DNA from: Amaranthus tricolor
Taxonomy: Eukaryota; Streptophyta; Magnoliopsida; Caryophyllales; Amaranthaceae
Direction of reading: 5' to 3'
NCBI RefSeq assembly: GCF_026212465.1
Contig: NC_080052.1
Span: 10,447,224 to 10,511,223 of the forward strand
DNA length: 64,000 nucleotides
Part shown: positions 11,084-24,500 of the stretch, piece by piece
Layout of the letters: every line of letters starts with the position of its first letter
How positions within the stretch are numbered: position 1 is the first letter of the stretch
Notes under the pieces: model-generated
Seen by the model: only the letters and a program-made list of their open reading frames with translations
What the model was told of the DNA's origin: nothing
Databases searched by the model: none
Position numbers and translations under genes: made by a program

Positions 11084-11867
11084 CCTAATTAGTGTGATTA
11101 ATTAATTCAAAATAAAATTAATACACAACATTTAAACATATATACTTATTTCTAACAAACATATTTAACCCTAAAAAAATATATTCTTATTTATACCAAA
11201 TCAACTTAACCCTAAATATACATACTTCATATTCTAATTCTATACTTCATACTTCAATATTAAGCACTACATTGTAAATAAAATCATATTCTAATTCTAA
11301 TAGTTAAAGACATAACTATAACAACAAACCACATTTTTAACAAATTACACAAATATTTAACAAACTAATAACATAAACTTGAATAATGTAAAATTCATAA
11401 ATAGTAAAATTTTGCTCAAATAGTATCCAGATTTGGCATACTAGCATACAAGCAAAAGCAAAACAGTACATATCATTTGCAAAACAATTCAAATAAAAAT
11501 TCACTACATTACTAAATTACATATTAAACAATAAAGATATGAACTTGCAAATAGTAAAATAAATATAATTACCTTGATTTCGTGGGTTATGTTATCTACA
11601 ACGAAAAACAGAGAAACAAAATTAGTATACAAATGGTTGCCATAATTTTTGAGTTTTTTCATGAATATCTTGTTTAACTTAAATGCTTAACAAATTAAAA
11701 GGAGAAAAAATACCTTAATGTCGTGGGTTTTAAAGATCAAGATGAAGCGTTTTTTTAATGGGTTTGAGAGGTTAACGTTTAAAAGCAAAGTGTTCTGTGT
11801 ATACGTATTCGAGTTTATGAAAAAAGAAATATATACTGATGAAATGGCGGGTTCATATTAATTTAGT
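11084..11867. other. CACTA 5' untranslated/intergenic stretch, no gene seen
   Basis: About 780 bp of AT-rich sequence lies between the transposase start and the subterminal repeats. I see no coding potential. Two short matching phrases (CTTGATTTCGTGGGTT at 11575 and CTTAATGTCGTGGGTTTT at 11714) may mark leader splice sites or a small duplication. Confidence 0.5.
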
Positions 11868-12131
11868 CCAACGGTTATTTGCTGCGGGCCCATGTTAACC
11901 GCGGCAATTGTGTGCTACTGAGTATATATTGCTGACATTCAAATGGGTATTTGCTGCAGGCAAACACTAAAACCGCAGCAATTATTATTGCAATGGAGTA
12001 TTTGCTGCGGTCACACCTTAAAACCGCAGCAATTAATTGTTTTTTTTCTAATTCTTTTTCCTATTTATTGCTGCGAATATTAAAAAACCGCAGCAAATGA
12101 TAAGCAGCAAATACGTTTTTTTCCACTAGTG
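11868..12131. repeat. CACTA terminus and subterminal repeats (gene 5' side)
   Basis: This is the matching end. It has several TTTGCTGCGG and ACCGCAGCAA motifs, some diverged (GCTGCAGGCA, AACCGCGGCAA), and closes with the inverted terminal repeat TTTTTTTCCACTAGTG. In En/Spm elements the promoter lies in this end, which agrees with minus-strand genes here. Confidence 0.82.
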
Positions 12132-12417
12132 CTTACTCAAAATTTCTAAAAACTTCCCATATTTTTCTTCAAGATTGCGACGTGCTAATCTCTGTGGGGA
12201 AAGGAACAAGAGGTACATATACATTAGTGGTGGGCTCCTTTCTCTTCTCTAGGGCTTCTTCCTCCTTTTCCCCCTCATTAGGTGCTTCTTCCTCTATTAC
12301 CACCTCTTCTTCTTCATTCTCAACAATAATCATGGGTGGAGGATTATAGGTGGTACCGCTTCTTATTGTAACTACATTTACATGCTCGGAGGGGTTTTTC
12401 TCGGTGTTGCTTGGCAG

Positions 12418-12973
12418 TTATCCAGTAGGTTTGGAAAGATTGCTTAGTTGCTGAACTATCTGTGCCATCTGATTATCAATGACTTTTTTGTGTGCTTGAA
12501 TCTGCTGGATGGCATTGGAAGTATCAGCATTAATCTTGGACTGAGTGGCAATGAAGTTCTCCATCATGGATTCCAAATTTGATTTTTGCGGTGAGTTTGG
12601 TGGTGGAGGTCTTTGAAACCTTGGGGGTTGTTGGTTATATGTCAGTGGAGGTTGATGATATGATGGTGGGTTCAATGATGCATTGGGATTTTTATATGAA
12701 AAGTTGGGATGATGCTTCGACCCTTCATTGTAAGTGTTGGAGTATTGGCTGAATGGTGGCTTTCCTTGGTTGTACACTGCATTAACTTGTTGGCTTGATG
12801 ATGATTCTACTGCTGCACACTCTGATAGGGAATGACCTTGGATTCTACACACTTCACAAGCCATCAGTGTGTTTGCTACACTCAATTGGTCCATCCTTCT
12901 TAACAATGCGCGGACAGAGTTTCGAATGGCAAGTAATGCATCCACTTCATATTTTCCACCTTTCTTGGTATTC
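12418..12973 (-). pseudogene. Athila gag, C-terminal block with zinc knuckle
   Basis: This is the continuation of gag beyond the solo LTR. It contains one CCHC knuckle (CEVCRIQGHSLSEC, spacing C-x2-C-x4-H-x4-C), then a Q/P/N-rich linker with PPRFQRPPPPN and a C-terminal stretch of about 65 residues that looks helical. The first 14 or so residues of the longest open frame (up to 13020) come from the inserted LTR and are not gag. The stop at 12418 is followed by the gag-to-protease linker, rich in acidic residues on the minus strand (12250-12410). Confidence 0.75.
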
Positions 12974-12978
12974 CTTTT

Positions 12979-14465
12979 TGAAGACTCAACTCTCTTAAAT
13001 GATGATAATTCAAAACACATATAAATTAAACAAATAAATTAAGTAATTACATTTAGTTGTTTAAGTCGATCTAAAATCATATGGAATATAAAATGAATAA
13101 TTTTTATATATTTTAAGTTCAAAATATTTAAATATGTTTAAATGACTTAAGTTTATCTTAAAGTTGAATTTATAAGTTTTGAGATGAGTTTAAATGGCTT
13201 TAAGATAATTATGTTTACAATAAGGTTATTTTCGTAATCATATTTGAAATATTTTAATAGGTCAAGGTTTATTAAAATTAACTTTGAAATATTTTTATAG
13301 GTTAAGGTTTATTAAAATTATCTTTGAAATATTTTTTATAGGTCAAAATATATTGAAATTAAGTTTTAATATGTTATAACACGTTTTATTTTATTACGTT
13401 TGGATATATTTTGAATTTGAATTTAAAATGTGTGTTTAAGATATTTAGTTGATTAAATGTTAAAGTACAAGCTAACACACGTTTTGTTATCAATAGTACA
13501 TGGTTAATATTTAAATTTAAATAAGTTGTTAAGTTAATTAAAGAGTTTCTTATAAATAAGATGGTAATTTAAATTGATACTAAAAATGGGAAATGACAAT
13601 TTAAATTAGTGCTAAAAATAGGAATTAATTTGAACAATTATTTACACGTTATTTTATCTGGTTTTTGCTGAGTTTTCAATGTCTTGTATGAGTTCTAACG
13701 TGGCAGCATAGCATTGATTATTAAAAGCAAATTACAGCACACAATGACGTAATTATATGAGCTGTCAGTGCAACGTTAGTTTGAGTAAAAGCTCAAGATC
13801 TTGAAGACTGGCATAGACTAACCAGATCAATGAAATTAATGGATGAAGCTTTCTTGCTCTTCAAGCATATGTTGAGGCGTGACATATATAAATACAAGGC
13901 TTCGTTCAAGAATTAAGGATGCACATCTTCTTACAATTCAAAAGGCTTAATTCTTAATCCATCTAGCTCTTACAATTTGTAATAGGCTTAAGTGTTAAAA
14001 AGAGTTAGATTATTTCATAGTTTAATACGCCTAATTTAGAATGGTTTTCAAAGTGTTCAACTTGTAATCTCTATTGTGAGATTGGGACTTGCTTTTATTA
14101 AAGGGACTTGTAAGACGTTTCTTCAAGGGAAGAACGTGGTGAGAGAAGATAGTGAGATCTTCTAATTTGTCTTAAAGTCTATTAATAAAAGGCGTTGAAA
14201 TCCTACGGGTTGAAAGAGAACCCATAGGCGGGGAGTAGGTTGTTTAGAACCGAACCTCGTTAACATATCATGTGTTATTCTTTAAGTTTATTTTCCTCAC
14301 ATACGTTATAGTTTTGCAAATCGACCTAAAACTGTCTCAGAAAATAGTTTTGAAAGGTCACTCAATCTCTTGAGATATTCTTCCAGACAAAAACTTTAAA
14401 CGCATATATTCTCTATTCACCCCCCTCCCCCCCCTAGAGAGTATTCAACCTCCTATCAACTTTCA
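12979..14465 (+). mobile_element. Solo LTR (family S, copy 2) in Athila gag
   Basis: This is the second copy of the LTR at 4846-6339: 1,487 bp, TGAAGACTC...AACTTTCA, same orientation, flanked by the perfect duplication CTTTT (12974-12978 and 14466-14470). It carries the same TATA region (ACATATATAAATACAAGG near 13883), GGGTTGAAAGAGAACCC palindrome and C-rich end. The different duplication proves an independent insertion. It interrupts the gag frame of the Athila element. Confidence 0.9.
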
Positions 14466-14470
14466 CTTTT

Positions 14471-15075
14471 ATCTCTCCAATGGAAGTTCGAGGACTTTTA
14501 CTCGATTATCTGCTTAGCTACCTCAAGGGTTTTGGCCATCAATGTTCCTCCAGCTGCAGCATCTACTGAAATCTGTATCTCGTCCCTAAAACCATTATAA
14601 AATTCTGAATTAAGAGCCAGTCTAGGATTCCATGGTGCGAGCACTTCCTTTGTAATCCTTTATATTTTTCCCAAGCCTTGTATAATGCTTCACCATCTTC
14701 TTGACGAAATGAGGTGATATCATTACGTAGTTTAGCAGTTTTGGCTGGTGAAAAGAATCGAACAAGGAAAACCTTACATAATGCCTCCCAAGTGCGATAC
14801 TTGTTTAGCCCTTCAAATCTTAACCAATCTCTTGCCTCACCACGGAGTGAGTAGGGGAAACAAATCGCTTCATTTGTTCATCAGAAATCCCATGATATTT
14901 CACAGTGCCACACTTGTTCACAAAATCATCTAGGTGTTCGTTTGGATTCTCCATCTCAACGCCGGCAAATTCATTCTGAGCAATGAATTGAAAGAAAGCT
15001 GGTTTGATCTCATAATTTATGGCTGTGATGGTTGGTTGAATAATACTCGACCCTAGACTCCCATCAGGCATGGCA
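14471..15075 (-). pseudogene. Athila gag, N-terminal block (broken)
   Basis: Minus-strand frames encode a retrotransposon gag domain. It begins MPDGSLGSS and contains the capsid-like phrases ENPNEHLDDFVNKCGT and, after a frame change, a VDAAAGGTLMAKTLE stretch. Athila gags show this pattern of a CGT-(M/V)-K motif followed later by an AAAGG motif. At least one frameshift near 14880 and an in-frame stop in the downstream part inactivate it. The block ends at the solo LTR inserted at 12979-14465; gag resumes at 12973. Confidence 0.78.
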
Positions 15076-15313
15076 TATTCTCAAAGGGATTTCTGGTGTT
15101 CTACCGCCATTTTTCGTTGTTTCCTTCTCCTTATTCTTCTCCCAATTTCAGGAGTTATAGGTACTAGATTTTCTTGTCCTTGACACCTAGTTTGCATACA
15201 CTACACTCAAAAATCGGGGTCAAGTACAAAGTGAAGAGAAAAATGAAAACAACACAAAATGATAAAGAACAATGAACTAACTAATCAAGAAAAACAATTA
15301 ACGAAGTCGCCAC

Positions 15314-15331
15314 TCCCCGCCAACGGCGCCA
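15314..15331 (-). other. Primer-binding site, tRNA-Asp type
   Basis: The minus strand reads TGGCGCCGTTGGCGGGGA, six bases inside the LTR end. It is nearly identical to the tRNA-Asp-complementary primer site known from Athila elements (one G in place of C). It fixes the orientation of the element and the inner LTR boundary. Confidence 0.8.
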
Positions 15332-15337
15332 AAAACT

Positions 15338-16928
15338 TGATCAGGACTTTACGTCCTTCAATAGTAATACCGCAAGTGCACGGCGTAGCGTAGTACGTCA
15401 GCAAGTACGGGTCGAATCCATAAGGAGTGAGGGTTAAGCTAATAGTTTCTCCATCGATTAGTGTGTTCGAAAACATATAATATGATTTTTGGAGATAGAA
15501 ATAATTAAAACAAGCAATTAGAAGTACTTAATGAAAATATAGCATAAAAATAAATAAGGATACAATGAACTAAAAGCAAGGATAAAATGATCAGTAAACT
15601 AAGCGGCATAGGCTAGGCTTTCTCACCAAAGTAGTGTTTACTAAACATTAACCTAAGGTCATGGATATTTTGTTATGGGGTAGAACGTATCATAAGTAAT
15701 AATGTTCTCTCTCGAGCAACAAAAGCTTCCTTAACATACTCAACTACCTATTCTCATGGAGCTAAGCATAATTTAAGACATGAAGCACACATTCAACATT
15801 TCCAATCAAAGCATCTACCTATTCTCATGGAGATGTCTTAACTTTTAAGCATAGATTATCATTAGAAATCGACTCTCGCCCTCAATTCAACGTCACTACA
15901 ACATGATAGAAAAATTCATCTTAAACCATAAATGACACAACCAAGCCAAAGGTAAAGAAAGCAATTCAAACTACATACATGGTGATGATACCTAGCCTAA
16001 GCCAAAACAAGCTACTCACTCATACTCATATTGAAATTGTAGATTGCAAACAAGCCAAGAATCACAGATGAATAAATTAAACAAGAGATGAGTGCAATAT
16101 AACCTGAAGAACTACAAGCATGAATATATGAAACTAAATGCAAACAATCAAAGATAACTAAGTGACATGAATTAAAAACAATATAAGCAAGGATAGAAGT
16201 TACTCTTTTGAGTTCAATCTAAGGATGAACAAGATGATTTGATGATTTAAAATAATACCTTCCAAAAGCTTCAATAATAGTAAATCAATGGTTGAAAATT
16301 TTCAAACTGCAAAATATTACAATAAAGGATGAAGTTAAGATTGTATTTGGAAAGTGAATATACTTAATTGAATTGAAAGGGAAATTATGCTAACACTAAT
16401 TCTTAATTGAAATGAAAACAAAGCTATGAAGAATACATGGAAATTACTCAAAATGAAAGGTGAAAACTGAGATGATAGCTTCATTTCCTCTTCTCTATTT
16501 ATAGGCTTCAAATACAAGTGGGTGGTGGTGGTTTCATGATTGCTCCACCAACCCTAAGTTGTAGGAGGGGGGTGTCACCCCTAATAGATAGGGTAGGGTG
16601 GCTGGCAGTCTTGGTAGCAGCAATTAGAAGCAACAAGTAATTGGACCTCGAATGGTACTTTAAAAAGATCGCCAAAGCTGCTGCCGCCCATCGCTCGACT
16701 CGAGCGGCTCCCTTAATGCTTTTTATTTGTTAAGCCATTTAGTTACCATTCTCAATACTTGCAGAGGTTCATTACTGCTACTAAACACTTGATAACCTTA
16801 ATGCTTTTTAACAAGTTCAATTAATACTCATAATTGTACCGAGATACCAAACACACAAGGCACAAATAATGACTACTAATACATGTAAGGGTCTGGTTAG
16901 GTGAGGACCGTAGTCCTAATCCCTAACA
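15338..16928 (-). repeat. 5' LTR of the Athila-like element
   Basis: On the plus strand this block begins TGATCAGGACTTTACG next to the primer-binding site and ends CCCTAACA, so on the minus strand it has the TG...CA ends of an LTR (about 1.59 kb). The part near the primer site carries phrases common in plant Athila/Tat LTRs (ACCGCAAGTGCACGG and GGGTCGAATCC). The outer end at 16928 is inferred from the terminal CA, because the partner LTR is outside the window. Short open frames inside it are not genes. Confidence 0.75.
16495..16503 (-). promoter_or_regulatory. TATA box of the Athila-like LTR
   Basis: The minus strand reads TATAAATAG inside the LTR, about 1.16 kb upstream of the primer-binding site. 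It is the best TATA match in the LTR and agrees with minus-strand transcription. Initiation would be expected about 30 bp further, near 16465. Confidence 0.55.
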
Positions 16929-17033
16929 GAGGTGGGAGTTGTCACTACTCTCAAGATTGTCATGCTCGAGACTTCATGGGATAGGTTTTTCTCGAACTCC
17001 CTATCTAACACTGTATTTTACCTGCCGGCCAAT

Positions 17034-18246
17034 CATGGTTATCAAAATCGCAATTTGGATCATAAGAGCGTACGATCTTACAACCCAGATCGGGACCAGC
17101 GAGTAGCGTCGTGCATAGGATCGAAATCACAAAGGATCGGAAGTAGAATCGCTGAGAACGGTAAAAATCGGTTGGGATCACGATTATTTTACGATCCTAC
17201 TGATCCTAATGGTTCAGCTATTTTTAGGCCTGAACTTCTTATTTCCCCAAAAAAAACCCGAAATTACCATAAGGTAAACCCTAAAAGTCCCACAACTTCC
17301 TTCGTTCATTGCGCCCTGACCTGCGACTGTTAGCTTCGTCTTTCATTCAATCTTCCTCCCTAAAATTGTCGTAGCTCTTCCTTCCTTCTTTCATTGATGC
17401 TGCTCACTTAATAGAACAAAAAGCCGAATCGGCTTTTACTCCACCCACAAGAAAGCCGACTCGGCTTTTCCTGCTGGACAAAAGTTCATTCCAGTACCTA
17501 AGGTCCTATGTCAGGAAAGTCGAGTCAGCTTTTCCTGTTGACTCGGTTTTTCGATTTTTCTTTTATCCTATCCTTTGAATTCCTTTTTTCCCACTATTAT
17601 TTGTAGTACTTGATGATAATTACTTAGAATTAATATACTCTAAATGTTCAATAGTAATTTAATGTGGTTGTCTGAATTATTACTTGATCGTCAATTGTTC
17701 TTTGTATCATGTGCTTTAAAGATGGAAATTTCCGTAGTTGTGATTTTAACGCTGTAAAGGATAGATTGGAAATTGTGGTTTTATTAATATTTTAAATTCT
17801 TGTAGAATACTAGAATGAGACTGATACCTGTATCTTTATTATTACCATTTTGAGGTATTGTATGATGTGTAGAGGGTCTACGTGGTACAATCTATCATAA
17901 GCTTCTAAGAACATTAGTATTTGATGCCCTATATTAAATTATATTAAATCTATGAAAATGCACCGTGAACAGTATTTAAAACTATATTGATTGGGGATCA
18001 CTTGGAGAGGTTTGATATCTGATAAATATATTCAATTAAATAAATAACATTCAGTGCAAATTTTTAATAAAGTATGTGTTTTTAGTGCTTTTTTATATTG
18101 AAAATGATTAAATAATAAATATGGTCATAATACAACTTGTTATTTCTGTAAATTTGTAGAATCGATCGATCCTATGATCCGATCCAACGTTCCAATTTCA
18201 ACTGAAGATTTCGATCCCGTGTAGAATCCTGATCCTAACAACCGTT
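17034..18246. mobile_element. hAT-like non-autonomous element (family H, copy 1)
   Basis: The element is 1,213 bp, flanked by the perfect 8-bp duplication CGGCCAAT (17026-17033 and 18247-18254). Its ends are CATGGTTATCAAAATC and, inverted, AACGGTTGTTAGGATC. Both end regions are rich in GATCC/GGATC words. It belongs with the shorter copy at 53763-54287. Near 17420-17550 it contains three copies of an AGCCGANTCGGCTTTT-like palindrome. No transposase coding sequence is visible, and the 133-codon open frame at 16932 crosses the element edge and is spurious. Confidence 0.72.
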
Positions 18247-18254
18247 CGGCCAAT

Positions 18255-19535
18255 ATAGGCATCAGGATTTTACATGTCGGTCAATGGTTCAACGTTACCT
18301 TACTAGCAGAGTGATACAACCAAGATCATCTAATTTCAAACAAGATTTCATATTATTGGATTACATTATTTTTACAAGTCACCTATGGTTTGAACTTATG
18401 GATTTTACATTTCACATTGAAAACCATGTATTAGCCAATAAAATGTAAACTTAAAGAGAAACTTATAATAATCAAGAAAAATATTCTAAAAAATGCGTTG
18501 GATTACATTCTTACAAGTCATCCTTTCGAACAAACATTGTTACCGTTAGAGTTGTTTTGGTGATGCTTTTTCTTATCGAGGCCAAGTGGCTCTCATGTTG
18601 TAACTTGTATAAGTTTCCACTTTTTCTTTTTATGTTTCCGTTGAACTTTTACTATTGATCTATCATGAGAACGTAAAGGATTCTATATTATTATTTAACT
18701 TAAACGTCTGACATGTATTCTGGAATTTATCTTTACTTATGAATATCTTAGTCGTTTTAACTCGAACTATTACAGATTTGAATATGCAACAAACTTTTCA
18801 ATATTAAACCGCGTGTCTTCTTATAAAACATTTGTAATATCCCTATCTTGATCATCTTATTAATCTTGTGATTAAGACTATTAAACATATGAGTTTATTA
18901 AGCAAAAATCAACACTATAAAAGAATTTAACTTTAAGGACCTACTGAGATAAAAAATTATGTTATAAATTAACTAAATACCCTAAATATCATATTTTTTT
19001 TAGACTTAGATGTTCTTCAATTACTAATTTAAAGGTTTAGGAACAAAAACTAAGATATTGACAATTTTTTCATTTCTTCATACAAACCAATGTATATACC
19101 ATAAACAATAAGACTTGAGATTTCTTCTCTCTCCCTTTTGTAGATATCTATTCTCACCGTAGCAGGAGCGATAGTCTCATACGTAATTAACATTAATGAT
19201 AATATTTATAGTAATAATACATAAGTCTAAAAATGTCGATCTGCTAAAAACTTTTAAAAAACTAAAAAATTATTTATGATAAACGATAAGTATTAGATCA
19301 GTTGAAAAATGAAATACGTATCATTTGTTCCAATGAAAATCATATTAATTAAAAGTAAATACATCAAGTGAATAACATTGATAGCATAAATAAAATGTAC
19401 CTGTAGCCTGGATCGGAACCTAAAACTACATAATACAAAATGATGCCATCCATAATACGGATGACAGCTGATTGAATTGGTCAGCCCTTAACGCCGAGCA
19501 TAACTTCTTATCTAGTTCAAAATACAAAAATTATG
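18255..19535. other. AT-rich intergenic DNA, nothing recognised
   Basis: I see no gene, tandem repeat or terminal-repeat pair in this stretch. It separates the hAT-like element from the long inverted-repeat element upstream of BASS2. Confidence 0.5.
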
Positions 19536-21100
<1,565 letters not shown>

Positions 21101-21577
21101 TGTTATTTAATTTTTTTTATATTTTTTTACTAATATGTTTCAAATTTTCACAATTTGTTTGCTTTGAATTCATTTATAGTGGTGCTTATAGATCGCTAAA
21201 TCAAAGCCATAGGCATTACGATAAGAGTTTGCATTATCTACCATAAAACGGGAATTTTTGTCTCGCTAAGTTGATAGTGACTCCGTCGCACATACACCGC
21301 TCGTACAAATGTCAGTTTTATAACTGTTTTCTAAAACGACACCGGCTCTAGGGCCGACTAGATTTGTCCTAGTTGTAATTTTGGATGATATTGAGCTTAA
21401 TTCTGTGGTTTATTATCCTCCACAGTTACGAAACATCCGCCCATTTCAGACTTTTCGAAACTTCCCCTTTTCTTTCTCTTTCATTAGCTGGACAATTTTA
21501 TCATGATTTTAAGAATCTCCCTCTAAAACCCTCTATTTATTTTTTTTCGGTTTCTTCATTTTTTCAGTGGTAAAGAA
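21101..21577 (+). promoter_or_regulatory. Upstream region and 5' UTR of BASS2
   Basis: This is the 480-bp interval between the inverted-repeat element and the BASS2 start codon. The last 150 bp are C/T-rich (TTTTCTTTCTCTTTCATTAG, TTTTTTTTCGGTTTCTTC), as is common in plant 5' leaders. No TATA box stands out. The transcription start cannot be fixed from sequence alone. Confidence 0.4.
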
Positions 21578-24500
21578 ATGTCCTCTTGCATCACTGCAAT
21601 GGCTTCTATATCCAGATGTGTACTCAAAGACTGTAAATTTCAGCCTTATGATGCTCTTTATTTCAGAACCAGTTCTAGTTTCGCTTCAAGAATTGTTTCA
21701 TCTCATTTGGGTATGTTTCATTTTGTTGTTTATAGTTTTGGGTTGTTTGTTTCAATGCTGGTTTGGACACTTAATTTGGCTGTTTTTAACTGCTTTATCG
21801 TTCAATCTCATTTGGGTATGTTTCAATTTGTTGTCTATAATTTGAGTTTTTTGTACTTGGCAGATGTAAGACATGGGCTGTCTTCAATTGAAGGTCAAAT
21901 AACCAGTCTTGCTAATAGTCAGAAGAATTCTTTCAGTCCTATTGTTATCAGTCAGTCTTCAAGGTATGCTTCTATGTAGAATGGAGCGGATTTTCTGCTG
22001 TTTTCAAGTGTCATTTGTAAATGCGTACTTGACAATAAGTTAGCTGTGATGAAAGGAAGAACATGACTTTAGGACCATTACATTGTCAAATTTACTAAAC
22101 TTTGAAAAGTATGTAAGGTATGATGAAAATAACTTCATGGGACCATTGATTTAAGGATCAAAGATGAGTTTAAGTTAATGTAAGATGTGAACTTATTTTT
22201 AAGAATTTTTTAAAATTATGTTTGTGGACGTTCTATGTAATTTCTTTTTTGTATGTGGATATTATAGAGATTGCAAGACATCATTTGTGAGCGAATTGAT
22301 GTAAGAATGGTGTTTTTAGTTGAGATTAGTAAATTCTGAAGATTGGAAGTATATAGTGTTTTTTTTGGGGACATAATATGTTTATATAGTGTTTTTTTTC
22401 GGGGACATAATATGTTTATCTATATCTGATCACCTCTAATTTCTATTAGAAACACCATTCTTTCATCAATTAGAAACACCTACTAGCTATCGAATTAATG
22501 AAAGAATGGTCTTTAAATGTTTAATTTACATAAATAGTCTTTATGGTTAAATTTGTTTATCTATATCTGATCACCTCTAATTCGCTATTAGATTCATGTC
22601 GGCCGTTCAGACAATTGTTACACATGTGTAATGTCATTTTGTAGCTGCATAACATTAGCAGCTGACTTAATTTGTGAGTAATTGTATTTCACTTATTTTT
22701 ATGATGAAATCTGATTGGTTGCCATGTTGAAGATCCACATTCTTATGCAAAGCAACGGCAGACTACTCTGGAGAAATTCCAAGCAACGTCCCCAAGGAAA
22801 TTCCAAGCAATGTCCCCAAGGAAATTCCAAGCAATGTCCCCAAGGAAATGAGTCAGTATGAGAAAATTATTGAGACTTTGACAACTTTGTTTCCTGTCTG
22901 GGTGTGTATTATTGAATATTTTGGCTACATAAAATACTAAATGTTTGTGTTTATATCACATGTTTAAAAATACATTAGTTATTTTGATGATCAACTATGG
23001 CCGGACAATCAACTTTGCAGGTCATTTTGGGAACGATTATTGGCATCTATAAGCCTGCTGCGGTAAACTTGCTAAACTTATTGTGATCAGCTACTTTACC
23101 ATTTGGCAATATGAAGATTTGTTTTTACGACCTTTAAGCGATTCCCGTGCAGGTAACTTGGTTAGAAACGGATTTGTTTACTCTCGGTCTAGGTTTCCTC
23201 ATGCTTTCAATGGGATTGACATTAACCTTTGAAGATTTTAGACGGTGTTTGCGAAATCCGTGGACTGTAAGAGCTTTCTAAGTCCATCCAAGCATTCAAA
23301 TCACTTTAAGGTGTCTTGAGATGCTTTTTAAAATGTATCTAAATATATTGTTTTCTGTTTACCCTTCCTTTTTCAGGTTGGAGTTGGTTTCCTTGCTCAA
23401 TACCTAATCAAGCCTCTGCTAGGGTTACTTATTGCAATGGTATGTCTTACTTCTACTTGCTAAGGGATGTCCTTGAATTGATTTTGTTAGCAGAATTTGT
23501 AAGGACAATATAATATGGTGAATCATGAACTTGACAATGATGGAAAAAGCTAGCAAAAGATAGAAACTTGGGACGTCTCTTCCGTGTTGCCTTATTTGAT
23601 GATCCCCTAGTGACTTACGAGTGAAAACTTACGATTTGTTGTCCTTTTTGAGCTAATCCAACAAAAAGGTAACAAATTGTGAATTTATATACCGAATTAG
23701 GCAACACTTGTATACTATGTACCCAGATTTGTATACCTATGTCAAACACGGATACATGCCAAGTGTCCTACATGGCTAATATCAATAAATTAGTAGATTT
23801 TGAACCGAATTGAACTGTCCAAGTGTCTAACCCATATTCAAATGTCAAGAGTCGATATGAGACTCTTGGCAAAGTAAAGAGTCCAAGCAACTGAGTTAGT
23901 ATATGTTAATGTTGGAGCATCTATTAATCATGTTGGTTTAATTCTAAATGTTTTTCTTGGTTGATGCTAAATTTTATGCTTTGCTTGGATTAAATTAAAT
24001 AGAGGAAAAAAAAGGAGGAATGAGTGGATTGATTTTCTTCAGTTTGGATAACGTATGAAGAGGGGAGAGAAATGGAGAGAAAGGAACGAGAAAGATAATA
24101 TCCTTCATATTTTATGAGAAATAAAACTCTCTTACAACAAAGAGATTTGGAAGGAAACTCATTCATCTTTGCTCTTCGTTCCTTCCCTCCCTTTTCTTTT
24201 CCCTTTCTCCCCCTCCCCATTCTTTCTCTTTCTCCCCCTCCCATCCTTTCCTCCTAATTTTTATATTCGAGCACACTCCTTGTGTTGACGATCTTTAGGG
24301 CTAATGTATTGATTCATGTGGCCGATCAAAATCCATTGGGATTCAGGCTCTAACATTGTTGTTATTTTGACTTTTATTGTTGAATGCTTAGAATAATAAC
24401 TTGCTTGTTACGTTTTGTAATGTCCAACATGTAACATGTTTAAGAGTTGCTACAATGTTATATCTCGTTATATAACGGTACATAAACTTTCATGGTCAAA

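Larger units (their letters stand above)
1440..12131 (-). mobile_element. CACTA (En/Spm) transposon inserted in the Athila element
   Basis: The element is 10,692 bp. It starts CACTAGTGGAAAAAA and ends with the inverted copy TTTTTTTCCACTAGTG. It is flanked on both sides by CTT (1437-1439 and 12132-12134), the 3-bp duplication typical of the superfamily. Both ends carry many copies of TTTGCTGCGGT in both orientations. Transcribed from the minus strand, it holds a TNPD-type transposase (9077-11083) and a second gene ending in a Ulp1-like protease module. Internal stops, a hAT insertion and a solo LTR make it non-autonomous today. Confidence 0.93.
1..16928 (-). mobile_element. Athila-like Ty3/Gypsy retrotransposon, decayed, nested, 3' part outside window
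   Basis: Read on the minus strand, the order is LTR (15338-16928), primer-binding site (15314-15331), gag in two blocks (14471-15075 and 12418-12973), protease region (12132-12250 joined to 649-1439) and start of reverse transcriptase (1-295). The element then leaves the window, so its 3' LTR and target duplication cannot be seen. Two later insertions split it: a CACTA transposon at 1440-12131 and a solo LTR at 12979-14465. The gag style, the DLGAS protease motif and the tRNA-Asp-type primer site fit the Athila/Tat group. Stops and frameshifts in gag and RT show that the copy is inactive. Confidence 0.88.

Noticed and set aside
15285..15476. Minus-strand open frame across the Athila primer-binding site
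   Set aside because: It overlaps the LTR end and primer-binding site, which are non-coding; the frame is fortuitous.
16932..17333. 133-codon open frame on the plus strand
   Set aside because: It crosses the left boundary of a hAT-like element defined by an 8-bp duplication, and no domain is recognisable.
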